A stretch of 64,000 nucleotides of DNA from Bradyrhizobium sp. CCBAU 051011 (GTDB lineage: Bacteria > Pseudomonadota > Alphaproteobacteria > Rhizobiales > Xanthobacteraceae): the NCBI RefSeq assembly GCF_009930815.1, contig NZ_CP022222.1, positions 868,001 to 932,000 on the forward strand, given 5' to 3'. Positions within the stretch are counted from its first letter, which is position 1. Each line of letters starts with the position of its first letter. Position numbers and translations under genes: made by a program. Below, piece after piece: positions 1 to 8,311 of the stretch. The notes beneath the pieces were generated by a model that saw only the letters and a program-made list of their open reading frames with translations, was not told the origin of the DNA and did no database searches.

Positions 1-827
1 AGGATCTCCACGATGGTGGCGTTGTTGTCGTTGGCGTTACCGTTGTCGCCACGGGCGGTGAAGGCCTTGTAGACCTTCTCGCGCAGGTCGCGGCGGGAGG
101 AGCTCTTCAGGAACGGCTCGACCGACGAACGTGACAGCGTGACGATCGCCTTGCCCGCCATGCCCCGCTCTTCGGCCGCCGCCTTGGCCGCGGCGACGAA
201 GGCTTCGGGAAGGCCGCCGCGGTCGTCCTCGCCGAGCTCCATGAACCAGTCCTGCTCGTCGCCGAGCAAATGGTGGCTGAAAGAGGTGCCGAGCTGGGCC
301 AGCCGCTCGTTGATCTCGGCCCGGCGCTTCTTGGCGGCCTCGTCGAGACCGGCGCCGGCGCGGTAGAAATTGGTGTAGGTGCGCTCCAGGAGCCGGTTCT
401 GCTCGCCGGTCAGGCCGAGCGTGGCGCGGTTCTCATGCAAGAGCGCGATGCGGCCGAACAGCACCGCGTTCATCATGATCGGGTTCCAGTGCCGCGCCAT
501 CCGCAAGGAGACTTCCTTGTCGATCTCCAGGATCGCCGGATTGGAGTGCGCCGAGACCAGGTCGTAGAACACGGCTGCGACCTTGGAGAGCAGCTTGCCC
601 GAGCGTTCCAGCGCCGTGATGGTGTTGGCGAAGTCCGGCGCCGACGGATCGTGGGTGATCGCCGCGATCTCGGCGGCATGGTCGGCGAAGGCCTGCTCGA
701 AGGCGGGCAGGAAGTGCTCCGGCTCGATTTCGGCAAAGGGCGGCGTCTCGAACGGCGTCTGCCACGGCCGGAGCAGCGGGTTTTCGCCAGCTTCCGAGGG
801 GGCCGCCGTATGCAGGGTTTCTGACAT
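1..827 (-). CDS. M3 family metallopeptidase, Dcp-like (5' part only)
   Basis: This is the N-terminal ~275 residues of a peptidyl-dipeptidase Dcp / oligopeptidase A type zinc peptidase; the remainder, including the HExxH zinc site, lies outside the window. The ATG at 825-827 starts MSETLHTAAP, and the NPLLRPW..FETPPF opening and the EHFLPAFE stretch are typical of Dcp N-termini. The visible part is the helical lid domain that admits short peptides. Family members degrade oligopeptides in the cytoplasm or periplasm; no signal peptide is seen, so it is probably cytoplasmic. The gene is divergent from the small membrane gene at 1002, about 175 bases away. I am confident of the family and less sure of the Dcp versus oligopeptidase A assignment. 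Confidence 0.85.
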   Translation of the reverse strand, partial: MSETLHTAAPSEAGENPLLRPWQTPFETPPFAEIEPEHFLPAFEQAFADHAAEIAAITHDPSAPDFANTITALERSGKLLSKVAAVFYDLVSAHSNPAILEIDKEVSLRMARHWNPIMMNAVLFGRIALLHENRATLGLTGEQNRLLERTYTNFYRAGAGLDEAAKKRRAEINERLAQLGTSFSHHLLGDEQDWFMELGEDDRGGLPEAFVAAAKAAAEERGMAGKAIVTLSRSSVEPFLKSSSRRDLREKVYKAFTARGDNGNANDNNATIVEI

Positions 828-1001
828 CACAATTCCCGTTTTTGCCTCGTTTTCTTGACGCAAACCGGTACCGATTTCGCTCGAAAACGCTCCAGAAGAT
901 GCGGCAATCTATATCACGCGATGAGGCATTTTTGGGCCTTTTACGCTTGATAGATGGGGCCTTTTCGGAGAGATTGCGCCCCCTGAACAGGACCTTTTTC
1001 C

Positions 1002-1262
1002 ATGAGCCCACAGCCCGCTTCCACATCCTCCCGCCAGATCGTCTGGCCGAGCGTCATCACCGTCATCTCGGCGGCGATCCTGATCGGCGCGGAAGTGTTC
1101 GGCGCGGCGTTTGCCGGCGGCTGGGCGCTCGCGATCCTGTTCGGCCTCAACGACACCTCAGCGCACATCCTGCAGGCTGTGCTGTTCGGTATCGGCGTGC
1201 TGATCATGGTGGCGTTCATCCGCGCCGCGCAACGCATCGAGCCGTTCTTCAGGCGCGGCTGA
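1002..1262 (+). CDS. Small two-helix membrane protein, unknown function
   Basis: This 86-aa protein has two hydrophobic segments, about residues 15-45 (VITVISAAILIGAEVFGAAF and on) and 55-75 (ILQAVLFGIGVLIMVAFI), joined by a short loop and followed by a basic tail ending FFRRG. The pattern predicts two membrane helices with the C-terminus in the cytoplasm. I do not recognise a named family. It is divergent from the M3 peptidase gene and alone on its strand, followed by the long leader of the decarboxylase gene. Confidence 0.65.
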   Translation: MSPQPASTSSRQIVWPSVITVISAAILIGAEVFGAAFAGGWALAILFGLNDTSAHILQAVLFGIGVLIMVAFIRAAQRIEPFFRRG

Positions 1263-1439
1263 CGCGCATTCAAGAAACCGCTGCGGCACAGGCGTTACAG
1301 CGCTCAACGCCTCGCGAGAAATCTTAACGTCCATTCATGTTTGTCGTCAGCGGCGCACACCGCGAACGCTTTCGTAATCACACGCGCGCGAAATTTGTCC
1401 CCACCCTAAAAAAATTGTTGCGAAGCCGATTCAAAAGAC

Positions 1440-1800
1440 TTATTTCCAGCCTTGCCCAATTTCGCACGTGCCTGTGGTCGTGTGTCAGTCGGTAGGTATC
1501 CGGACAAGAGGCCGGACAGCCGCCAAGGGATGGAAGAACCGAGGGTCGCTTAACAGGCGGCCAGCATCTCTCTCCAGGGATGCCGTTGAAGGTCTCACCA
1601 CTCCTTGCAACCGTGACTGGCAGCCGGAGGCGAACCGGCGTACTCCGCTCTCAACGGGGGACGCGACTTAAAGCAACGACGGATCGGGCTTTTTTGGTCT
1701 CTACCGGCATTCCACCGCCGGCGCGGGCTACTGAAAAGGCTTGTCCTTCATTGCCAGGTGAGCGGGCGGGAAATCTCCCAACCAATCCACGGCAGCACAA
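1440..1800 (+). promoter_or_regulatory. Structured leader RNA, probable speF motif
   Basis: About 650 bases separate the preceding stop (1262) from the decarboxylase ATG (1913). Several helices are visible: 1519-1524 (gccgcc) with 1556-1561 (ggcggc), 1564-1568 (gcatc) with 1579-1583 (gatgc), and 1623-1627 (gccgg) with 1635-1639 (ccggc); a T-run lies at 1690-1695. Alphaproteobacteria are known to carry a long conserved leader, the speF RNA motif, upstream of ornithine decarboxylase genes. Position and size fit that motif. The exact boundaries and the match to the published consensus are inference. An open frame continuous with the decarboxylase runs back to 1580 but looks like non-coding RNA rather than an N-terminal extension. 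Confidence 0.5.
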
Positions 1801-1912
1801 TTCGGTCCTCGAGTTCGAGGCTTTGTCGCGTCTCCATCGTGCGGCAAGGCCAAGCGCTCAGGTCCGAGAACTGTTTGAACGCGCCCGTCGCTGGGCCGTT
1901 TGGGAGAGTGCC

Positions 1913-3055
1913 ATGACCGAACGTATTCAGGAATTCCTGCGCAACCGCCGCAGCGAGGGCCAGGACACCGAGCCGTGCCTCGTTGTCGACCTCGAAGTCG
2001 TGCGCGACAACTACCAGACCTTTGCGAAGGCGCTGCCGGACAGCCGCGTGTTCTACGCGGTGAAGGCGAATCCTGCGCCCGAGGTGCTGTCGCTGCTCGC
2101 CTCCCTGGGCTCCTGCTTCGACACCGCAACCGTCGCCGAGATCGAAATGGCGCTGGCCGCGGGTGCGACGCCGGACCGCATCTCCTATGGCAATACGATC
2201 AAGAAGGAGCGTGACATCGCGCGCGCCTTCGCGCTCGGCATTCGCCTGTTCGCGGTCGACTGCGCCGCCGAGGTCGAGAAGATCGCCCGCGCCGCCCCCG
2301 GCGCCAAGGTGTTCTGCCGCATCCTCTATGACTGCGCCGGCGCCGAGTGGCCGCTGTCGCGCAAGTTCGGCTGCGACCCGGAGATGGCGATCGAGGTGCT
2401 CGACCTCGCCAAGCGTCTGGGCCTGGAGCCGTGCGGCATCTCGTTCCATGTCGGCTCGCAGCAGCGCAAGGTGAAGGCGTGGGACCGCGCGCTGGCGATG
2501 GCCTCGACGGTGTTCCGGGACTGCGCAGAGCGCGGGATCAGCCTGTCCATGGTCAACATGGGCGGCGGCTTCCCGACCAGGTACCTCAAGGATGTTCCTC
2601 CGGTCCTGCAATACGGCCGGTCGATCTTCCGTGCGCTGCGCAAGCATTTCGGCAACCAGATCCCAGAGACGATCATCGAGCCGGGCCGCGGCATGGTCGG
2701 AAATGCCGGGATCATCGAGACCGAAGTCGTTCTGATCTCCAAGAAGAGCGACGAGGACGAGGTGCGCTGGGTGTATCTCGACATCGGCAAGTTCGGCGGT
2801 CTCGCCGAGACGATGGACGAGTCGATCCGTTACGCCATCCGCACGCCGCATGACGGCGCGGACATGACGCCGTGCGTGCTCGCAGGTCCGACCTGCGATA
2901 GCGCCGACGTGCTGTACGAGAAGATGCCGTATCCGCTTCCGGTGACGCTCGAGATCGGCGACAAGCTGCTGATCGAAGGCACCGGGGCCTATACGTCGAC
3001 CTACTCGTCGGTGGCGTTCAACGGCATCCCGCCGCTGCGGACCTACCACATCTGA
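1913..3055 (+). CDS. Ornithine/lysine-type PLP decarboxylase (fold III)
   Basis: This 380-aa alanine-racemase-fold decarboxylase (COG0019) makes putrescine, or cadaverine, from ornithine or lysine. The PLP lysine is in FYAVKANP near residue 48. HVGSQ, the glycine-rich MGGGFP, the phosphate-binding EPGRGMVGNAG and the subunit-bridging catalytic cysteine in GPTCDSAD (near 325) are all present. The ATG at 1913 is preceded by a purine-rich GGGAGAG and gives the usual family length; the open frame to 1580 would add 111 unlikely residues. It heads a polyamine group with RidA and homospermidine synthase downstream, and a structured leader upstream probably regulates it. Ornithine rather than lysine is inferred from the leader type. 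Confidence 0.9.
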   Translation: MTERIQEFLRNRRSEGQDTEPCLVVDLEVVRDNYQTFAKALPDSRVFYAVKANPAPEVLSLLASLGSCFDTATVAEIEMALAAGATPDRISYGNTIKKERDIARAFALGIRLFAVDCAAEVEKIARAAPGAKVFCRILYDCAGAEWPLSRKFGCDPEMAIEVLDLAKRLGLEPCGISFHVGSQQRKVKAWDRALAMASTVFRDCAERGISLSMVNMGGGFPTRYLKDVPPVLQYGRSIFRALRKHFGNQIPETIIEPGRGMVGNAGIIETEVVLISKKSDEDEVRWVYLDIGKFGGLAETMDESIRYAIRTPHDGADMTPCVLAGPTCDSADVLYEKMPYPLPVTLEIGDKLLIEGTGAYTSTYSSVAFNGIPPLRTYHI

Positions 3056-3081
3056 TCGGTCTCGTTTGAGGCTTGAATAAC

Positions 3082-3103
3082 GGGAGCCGGTGCGCCGGCT
3101 CCC
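3082..3103 (+). terminator. Hairpin after decarboxylase gene
   Basis: A perfect 9-bp stem (gggagccgg / ccggctccc) with a TGCG loop lies 27 bases after the decarboxylase stop. It lacks a strong T-run (tccccgtcattt follows), so termination may be partial. Confidence 0.5.
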
Positions 3104-3176
3104 TCCCCGTCATTTGCGAATATTTGACAACGCTTTGCGCGGCAGCCTTGCCGTTGCGAGCGGGGACTGACGTGCC

Positions 3177-3782
3177 ATGACTGCTTTGCGGAAGACCAAG
3201 ATCGCCCTTAACCCCAAGGCTGCTCCGTTTGCGATCCGTGCGGAGCGAACCTCGGACGTCGCCGCGCGTGAAGCGCTGCTGGATGCCTGCTTTGGCGACA
3301 CCCGCCATACGCGCTCCTGCCAGCGCCTGCGCGACGGACGCGCGCCCGCCGAAGGCCTCAGCCTGTCGGCCGTGGCGGAGGGCCGGCTGGTCGGGACCGT
3401 TCGGTTGTGGCACGTCAGCGCCGGGGGCATCCCGGCGCTCATGCTCGGCCCGCTGGCGGTGGAGGGTTCCTCCCGCCAGCTCGGCGTCGGGGCTGCGCTG
3501 ATGGACCACGCGCTCGCGGCGGCGAAGGCGCGTGGCCATCGCGCGGTAATCCTGCTGGGCGACGCGCCCTATTACGCCCGCTTCGGCTTCTCGGCCGCGA
3601 AGACCGGCGAGCTGTCGCTGCCAGGCGCGTTCGAGCGCGACCGGCTGCTCGGCCTGGAGTTTTGCGACGGCGCGCTCGACGGCGCCTGGGGCATGATTAC
3701 CGCCACCGGCGCGCCGCTGCCGAAAACGAAGGCAGTCCGCGGCCGGAAGGCGAAGGCCCTGCTCGTGCCGCGCGCGGCCTGA
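3177..3782 (+). CDS. GNAT family N-acetyltransferase
   Basis: This 201-aa protein has a GNAT domain of the YhbS type. The acceptor-side strand is RLVGTVRLWHV, the central strand is ALMLGPLAVE, the acetyl-CoA loop is RQLGVGAALM (about residues 101-110, an R/Q-x-x-G-x-G/A variant), and the last helix region is YYARFGFS. A basic C-terminal tail (KTKAVRGRKAKALLVPRAA) follows. It lies between decarboxylase and RidA in a polyamine setting, so a polyamine or amino-acid-derived substrate is possible, but nothing in the sequence shows the substrate. Confidence 0.8.
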   Translation: MTALRKTKIALNPKAAPFAIRAERTSDVAAREALLDACFGDTRHTRSCQRLRDGRAPAEGLSLSAVAEGRLVGTVRLWHVSAGGIPALMLGPLAVEGSSRQLGVGAALMDHALAAAKARGHRAVILLGDAPYYARFGFSAAKTGELSLPGAFERDRLLGLEFCDGALDGAWGMITATGAPLPKTKAVRGRKAKALLVPRAA

Positions 3783-3787
3783 AGGCC

Positions 3788-3949
3788 ATGGCTGCGAGCC
3801 TTGCCCGAGATGCGCGCCCACGCTGGCGCGGCGCTATCACGATGGCCCTGCTGGTCATGATCACGATCATGATCGTCAGGGACATCCTGGTGCGCCGCTG
3901 GGGCGGGCCTACGCCGCCGGCCTCCGACATCACCCAGCCGTCCCGCTAG
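3788..3949 (+). CDS. Small single-helix membrane protein
   Basis: The ATG at 3788, five bases after the acetyltransferase stop, encodes 53 residues. A basic N-terminus (RDARPRWRG) is followed by one strong hydrophobic helix (ITMALLVMITIMIVRDILV, residues 17-35) and a Pro/Ser tail. The topology suggests an inner-membrane anchor with the N-terminus inside. Tight coupling to the GNAT gene implies co-translation. No named family is recognised. Confidence 0.55.
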   Translation: MAASLARDARPRWRGAITMALLVMITIMIVRDILVRRWGGPTPPASDITQPSR

Positions 3950-4033
3950 CCCCGCGAGGGGTTGCGCAGGCTGGGGAAAAGCCCTTAAACCGCGCCCATC
4001 CCGCCCCGGACCGTTCCCAAGATCGAGGTTCCG

Positions 4034-4423
4034 ATGCCCCGTCGTCTGATTTCCACCGGCTCGCCTTTCGAGAAGACCGCCGGCTACAGCCGCGCCGTCA
4101 TCGACGGCGATTTCGCCTTCGTCGCCGGCACCACCGGCTATGACTACACGACCATGGTCATCCCGGTCGATGTCACAAACCAGGCGCGCAACTGCTTTAG
4201 GAACATCGAAGCTGCGCTGAAGGAAGGCGGCTTCGCGATGGCCGATATCGTCCGCGCGACCTACTACATCACTGACCTCGCGGATGCGGACCCTTTCTTC
4301 GCAGTCTGCGGCGAAGTGTTTGGCGAGATACGTCCGGCCACCACGCTTCTGGTCGTCGCGGGGCTCTACAAGCCCGAGATGAAGATCGAGATCGAAGTCA
4401 CCGCGAAGCGCCGCACCGCCTGA
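4034..4423 (+). CDS. RidA family enamine/imine deaminase-like protein
   Basis: This 129-aa protein has the YjgF/YER057c/UK114 fold. FVAGTTGYD, NIEAALKEGGF, VRATYYITD and the signature RPATTLLVV (with the conserved Arg) near residues 99-107 are visible, followed by the conserved acidic strand MKIEIEVTA. RidA proteins hydrolyse reactive enamine/imine intermediates released by PLP enzymes, which fits its position between a PLP decarboxylase and homospermidine synthase. It probably protects polyamine or amino-acid metabolism in the cytoplasm; a role specific to this pathway is inferred from context. Confidence 0.85.
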   Translation: MPRRLISTGSPFEKTAGYSRAVIDGDFAFVAGTTGYDYTTMVIPVDVTNQARNCFRNIEAALKEGGFAMADIVRATYYITDLADADPFFAVCGEVFGEIRPATTLLVVAGLYKPEMKIEIEVTAKRRTA

Positions 4424-4471
4424 TCCACCCCTCACCATTTGTCTACCAGCACGTTCCGGAGAAACCATCCC

Positions 4472-5914
4472 ATGAGCCCCGCCTCGCAGATCTACGCGAA
4501 GATTACCGGCCCCATTGTCATGGTCGGCTTCGGCTCCATCGGCAAAGGCACGCTGCCGTTGATCGAGCGGCATCTCGATTACGACAAGTCGCGCTTCACC
4601 GTGCTCGATCCCAAGGACGAGGGCCGCAAGGCACTTTGCGAAAAGCACAATGTACGCTTCATCCAGAAGGGCCTGACCAGGGACAATTATCGCGAGGTGC
4701 TGACCCCGCTGCTCACCGAAGGCGGCGGCCAGGGTTTTTGCGTCAATCTCTCGGTCGATACCGGCTCTACCGACATCATGGAGCTCTGCAACGAACTCGG
4801 CGCTCTCTATATCGACACCGTCAACGAGCCCTGGCTCGGCTTCTATTTCGATTCGTCGAAGGGCCCGGAAGCACGCTCCAACTACGCCCTTCGCGAAGTG
4901 ACGCTGGCCGCCAAGAAGGCGCGTCCCGCGGGCTCGACGACGGCCGTCTCCTGCTGTGGCGCCAATCCCGGCATGGTCTCCTTTTTCGTCAAGCAGGCGC
5001 TGCTCAATGTCGCCGCTGATCTGAAGCTCAATGCCCCCAAGCCGAAGACCAAGGCCGAATGGGCGGACTTGATGCGGCAGGCTGGTGTCAAGGGGATCCA
5101 CATCGCCGAACGCGACACCCAGCGCTCGAAGTCGCCGAAAGAGCCTGATGTCTTCGTCAACACCTGGTCGGTGGAAGGTTTCCTGTCGGAAGGCGTGCAG
5201 CCGTCCGAACTAGGTTGGGGCACCCATGAAAAATGGATGCCCGAAAATGCGCGTACCCACGAAGCCGGCTGCGGCGCCGCCATCTATCTGATGCAGCCCG
5301 GCGCCAACACGCGCGTGCGCACCTGGTGCCCGACCCGCGGCGCGCAGTATGGCTTCCTCGTCACCCACAATGAGTCGATCTCGATCTCCGATTACTTCAC
5401 GGTGCGTGACGCATCGGGCACGGCGATCTATCGGCCGACCTGCCACTATGCCTATCATCCGGCTGACGATGCCGTGCTGTCGCTGCATGAAATGTTCGGC
5501 CGCGCCGCGAAGATGCAGGAAAAGCATCACATCCTCGATGAGAATGAAATCGTCGATGGCATCGACGAACTCGGCGTGCTGCTGTTCGGCCATGACAACA
5601 ATGCCTACTGGTACGGCTCGCAGCTCTCCATCGAAGAGACCCGCAAGCTCGCGCCCTACCAGAACGCCACCGGCCTGCAGGTGACCTCTGCCGTGCTCGG
5701 CGGCATGGTGTGGGCGCTGGAAAACCCGAACCAAGGCATCGTCGAAGCCGACGAGATGGATTTCGATCGTCTGCTGGAAATCCAGATGCCGTATCTCGGC
5801 CCGGTGAAGGGTTTCTACACCGACTGGACGCCGCTCACCGACCGTCCGGGCCTGTTCCCGGAAGACATCGACACGTCGGACCCCTGGCAGTTCAAGAACG
5901 TGCTGGTGCGCTGA
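4472..5914 (+). CDS. hss: Homospermidine synthase
   Basis: This 480-aa NAD-dependent enzyme joins aminobutyl units from putrescine (or spermidine) to form homospermidine, a common polyamine of rhizobia. The saccharopine-dehydrogenase-like Rossmann motif GFGSIGKG is at about residues 19-26. The conserved stretches YIDTVNEPW, CCGANPGMVS, GWGTHEKWMP and the C-terminal DNNAYWYGSQLS are all present. I chose the ATG at 4472 because CGGAGAAA precedes it and it gives the family length; an upstream open frame adds only 11 residues. With the decarboxylase at 1913 supplying putrescine, this completes a short route from ornithine to homospermidine. Confidence 0.93.
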   Translation: MSPASQIYAKITGPIVMVGFGSIGKGTLPLIERHLDYDKSRFTVLDPKDEGRKALCEKHNVRFIQKGLTRDNYREVLTPLLTEGGGQGFCVNLSVDTGSTDIMELCNELGALYIDTVNEPWLGFYFDSSKGPEARSNYALREVTLAAKKARPAGSTTAVSCCGANPGMVSFFVKQALLNVAADLKLNAPKPKTKAEWADLMRQAGVKGIHIAERDTQRSKSPKEPDVFVNTWSVEGFLSEGVQPSELGWGTHEKWMPENARTHEAGCGAAIYLMQPGANTRVRTWCPTRGAQYGFLVTHNESISISDYFTVRDASGTAIYRPTCHYAYHPADDAVLSLHEMFGRAAKMQEKHHILDENEIVDGIDELGVLLFGHDNNAYWYGSQLSIEETRKLAPYQNATGLQVTSAVLGGMVWALENPNQGIVEADEMDFDRLLEIQMPYLGPVKGFYTDWTPLTDRPGLFPEDIDTSDPWQFKNVLVR

Positions 5915-6020
5915 GCGCGCCAGCACGGTATGCGTCGTGCCGCGGCCATTGCCGAAGTCGAGACGAGGCTGTTAGGGTGCACAACCACAACGTGATATCC
6001 TGACAGCCGCGCCGGTGACA

Positions 6021-7004
6021 ATGAGCCGAAACTCAAAATCGACCCGTTCCATGATGCCTAGGAATGCCGGCGCAGCCTTCGCACTGGCGATGCTCTCGCT
6101 CTGTTCAGCTCCTGCTCTCGCGGCGGACGGAAACTGCATGGCGAGTTACTACCGCAGCAAGTCGCCCCCCTGCATCGATGAAACGTTGGCGCAGTTCCGG
6201 CAGATGGTGCCGCGATCCGCTCCGGACACGCTTGTCGGCTTCCTTGCCGAAGTGTTCAAGGCGTCTCCCGAAGAGCGGGAACGTCTGCTCAAGAACGAAC
6301 CTTCCAACAACGTGAAGCAGGTATATCTCTACAGCCTGTACCGGGCTGGCCTGTCGGATGAAACGCAAAAATATGCCGCCGCCAACCAGCTCACTGCGCT
6401 GCTCGATAAACTGCAGGCAGGACGCGTCCCGACGCTGGAGGCGGTGAGGCCTTCGGCAATCCCCGGCGACAACGACGCCCTGATCGGCGCCTACATGGCG
6501 TCGGGCAAGACCGTCTTCATCCAGCGCATCCTCGAAAACTATACAAGCGCCGAGGACCCGATGGTCAGCGATGCCCTGCGCATGGCCTACATGATGAGCA
6601 AGTTCGGTAATACGCTCACACCCAAGGGGCGCGACGACGTGATGACGAAAGCGGCCTGCGAAAAATATCAGTGCAAGGCCGACTCGCAAAAATTCCGCCG
6701 GCTGCTGACGCTGGCATCGGCTTTCTGGTCGACGCAGTCCCTGTCCGCAAAGGACGAAGGCATCAAGACGACATTGTCCGACTTCTTTGCCCGCGATGCG
6801 CGGCTGAAGGATCTGCTCGCCGCCGAGCAAGCCGCGTTCGGAAACTACATGACGGCGATCATGCTCATTGCCACCTTCAAGGACAAACGTGAGGGCGCGG
6901 ACCAGGATCGGACCTACGAGCTGATGAACAAATCCGCGTCGATCTACGAGCATTTCGGGACCGGCAAGGAGGCGTTCGAGCCGTTCATTAGCCTGAAGAA
7001 GTGA
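6021..7004 (+). CDS. Exported protein of unknown function
   Basis: About 327 residues with a clear signal peptide: a basic N-terminus, then AGAAFALAMLSLCSAPALA, and probable cleavage before ADGNC. The mature protein has four or five cysteines (for example NCMAS, SPPCID, AACEKYQC), consistent with periplasmic disulfides, and is largely helical with tetratricopeptide-like spacing, though I cannot assign a repeat family. It begins at ATG 6021; a GTG at 6015 and an ATG at 6054 are alternatives. No neighbour shares its operon, so its role is unknown. Confidence 0.7.
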   Translation: MSRNSKSTRSMMPRNAGAAFALAMLSLCSAPALAADGNCMASYYRSKSPPCIDETLAQFRQMVPRSAPDTLVGFLAEVFKASPEERERLLKNEPSNNVKQVYLYSLYRAGLSDETQKYAAANQLTALLDKLQAGRVPTLEAVRPSAIPGDNDALIGAYMASGKTVFIQRILENYTSAEDPMVSDALRMAYMMSKFGNTLTPKGRDDVMTKAACEKYQCKADSQKFRRLLTLASAFWSTQSLSAKDEGIKTTLSDFFARDARLKDLLAAEQAAFGNYMTAIMLIATFKDKREGADQDRTYELMNKSASIYEHFGTGKEAFEPFISLKK

Positions 7005-7088
7005 CAGCGCGTCGCCGTGCGGCCGGCGGGCGATCCCGCTGGTTCCCGCTGCAGCGCACATCGCCTCGCCCGGCGTAGAACTACCCAC

Positions 7089-7104
7089 GGGAACTGCAGT
7101 TCCC
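7089..7104. other. Perfect 16-bp palindrome upstream of lipoprotein gene
   Basis: The sequence gggaactgcagttccc is a perfect 16-bp palindrome, 109 bases before the small lipoprotein gene. It could be an operator; no known box is matched. Nothing else stands out in the 208-base gap 7005-7212. Confidence 0.3.
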
Positions 7105-7212
7105 CGTAACCCTCGATTAACTCGATCGCGCCATCCTGAAGGGTGAATTCCTGCGAGGGCCCATGGCCGTCGCCGCTTTATCCGCGCGACGGCTCCGGTT
7201 GGAGCAACCAAC

Positions 7213-7440
7213 ATGCGCGTCATCATTGCCATCATCCTGTCGGCCGCGGCCTTGGCTGCGTGCGCGCCTGAGGGCAACAGCTATGCCGAGGTGACGGGCT
7301 CGATAGACAATTGCGCGCGCAAGCTCTACAGCCAGTACAATCCCAAGGACAAGAAGCAGTGCGTCGCGGTGTGCATCGCCTGCGAGCGCGGCGTTGTGAC
7401 GACCTGCTCAACCGCCTGCACGCTGAGGGGCGCGCAGTGA
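7213..7440 (+). CDS. Small Cys-rich putative lipoprotein
   Basis: This 75-aa protein has a short signal sequence and a lipobox LAAC at residues 14-17, so the mature N-terminus would be a lipidated cysteine. The rest carries seven further cysteines, in patterns such as CVAVCIACERG and TTCSTACT, suggesting disulfides or metal binding in the periplasm. It ends just before the convergent acetoacetate decarboxylase gene. The family is unknown to me. Confidence 0.65.
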   Translation: MRVIIAIILSAAALAACAPEGNSYAEVTGSIDNCARKLYSQYNPKDKKQCVAVCIACERGVVTTCSTACTLRGAQ

Positions 7441-7463
7441 TCGCCAGGTAAGCCGCTCGCCCC

Positions 7464-8204
7464 TTACCTTGCCATGTAGTCGAACGCCACCGTTCCCAGG
7501 CCAAGCGTCAGGTCGGCCTTGAAATGCAGCGCGGAGACCACTTCGTGCACCGGGAGCCGGGCGACGTCGGCGAGCGCATGTGGGAACAGGCCGAGCGCCG
7601 CCGGGCCAGTCCATGCCTCTTTCAGCGTGATGTCTTCGAGATAATAGCGCACCAGCTCGCAAATCCGTGGGCTACCGTCGACATGCGGGATGATCTTGAG
7701 CATGAAGTTCGGCGCCTTCATCCCTTTCAGCACCGCGTCGTGATCGACCGCGCGATGCTTGTAGCCCATGGTGGCGGAGACGCACAGCACCGAGCCGTAA
7801 TGCAGCGTGCCGACCAGCACATCGCTCTCGACGGCGATTTTCGGCTTCGCCAGTTTCTTTGGAAATCCCCAGAGTTCGCGGCCGCCGGCGATCGGTCCCT
7901 CGTCGTCCAGGTACATCGAATGAACGTAGATGCCCTCTTCGCCCTTGAAGCGGACCGGAATGACCTGGCCGGTCTCGGTGTAATCACCGAAGCCGGTTGA
8001 ATCAGGCATGCGGATGAATTCGTATTTGACGACGGCCTCCGCGACTTCGAGCGGCTCGGGCACGACAGCGGCGAGCGCCTCGGGGTCGGTGCGATAGGTG
8101 ATGACGAAAAATTCTCGGTTGAAGAAGCGGTACGGCCCCCGCGGAAACGACGGGTTGGTCAGCGGCATCGAATAGGCGGTTCGCCTGACGTCATCGATCT
8201 TCAT
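7464..8204 (-). CDS. adc: Acetoacetate decarboxylase
   Basis: This 246-aa protein, the usual family length, decarboxylates acetoacetate (or a related beta-keto acid) to a ketone and CO2 through a Schiff-base lysine. That lysine is in the conserved [14 protein letters not shown], near residue 115; the preceding hydrophobic and acidic pocket residues ([13 protein letters not shown]) are kept. The ATG at 8204 has GGGGCAGG just upstream, preferred over the ATG four codons earlier. It follows the ABC-importer genes by 107 bases on the same strand and may share their operon, which would suit ring-cleavage or keto-acid breakdown. The physiological substrate is inferred. Confidence 0.9.
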   Translation of the reverse strand: MKIDDVRRTAYSMPLTNPSFPRGPYRFFNREFFVITYRTDPEALAAVVPEPLEVAEAVVKYEFIRMPDSTGFGDYTETGQVIPVRFKGEEGIYVHSMYLDDEGPIAGGRELWGFPKKLAKPKIAVESDVLVGTLHYGSVLCVSATMGYKHRAVDHDAVLKGMKAPNFMLKIIPHVDGSPRICELVRYYLEDITLKEAWTGPAALGLFPHALADVARLPVHEVVSALHFKADLTLGLGTVAFDYMAR

Positions 8205-8311
8205 GGCCTGCCCCATTTGTCATCTGAACTGACGCAATGAGATTATGGGGCAGATGATGGCAGCTAGCGAGGCTGAAGAAGCGGCAGAACGTCACGATGC
8301 CGTCATAACAG

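Noticed and set aside
433..1026. 197-aa minus-strand frame
   Set aside because: It is in a different frame from the M3 peptidase whose motifs cover the same bases.
1748..3049. 433-aa open frame opposite the decarboxylase
   Set aside because: The opposing frame carries clear decarboxylase motifs; this frame has low-complexity Arg/Ala/His composition typical of antisense GC-rich shadows.
3572..5101. 509-aa minus-strand frame across GNAT, RidA and hss
   Set aside because: It overlies three genes with recognised families; its composition shows no fold.
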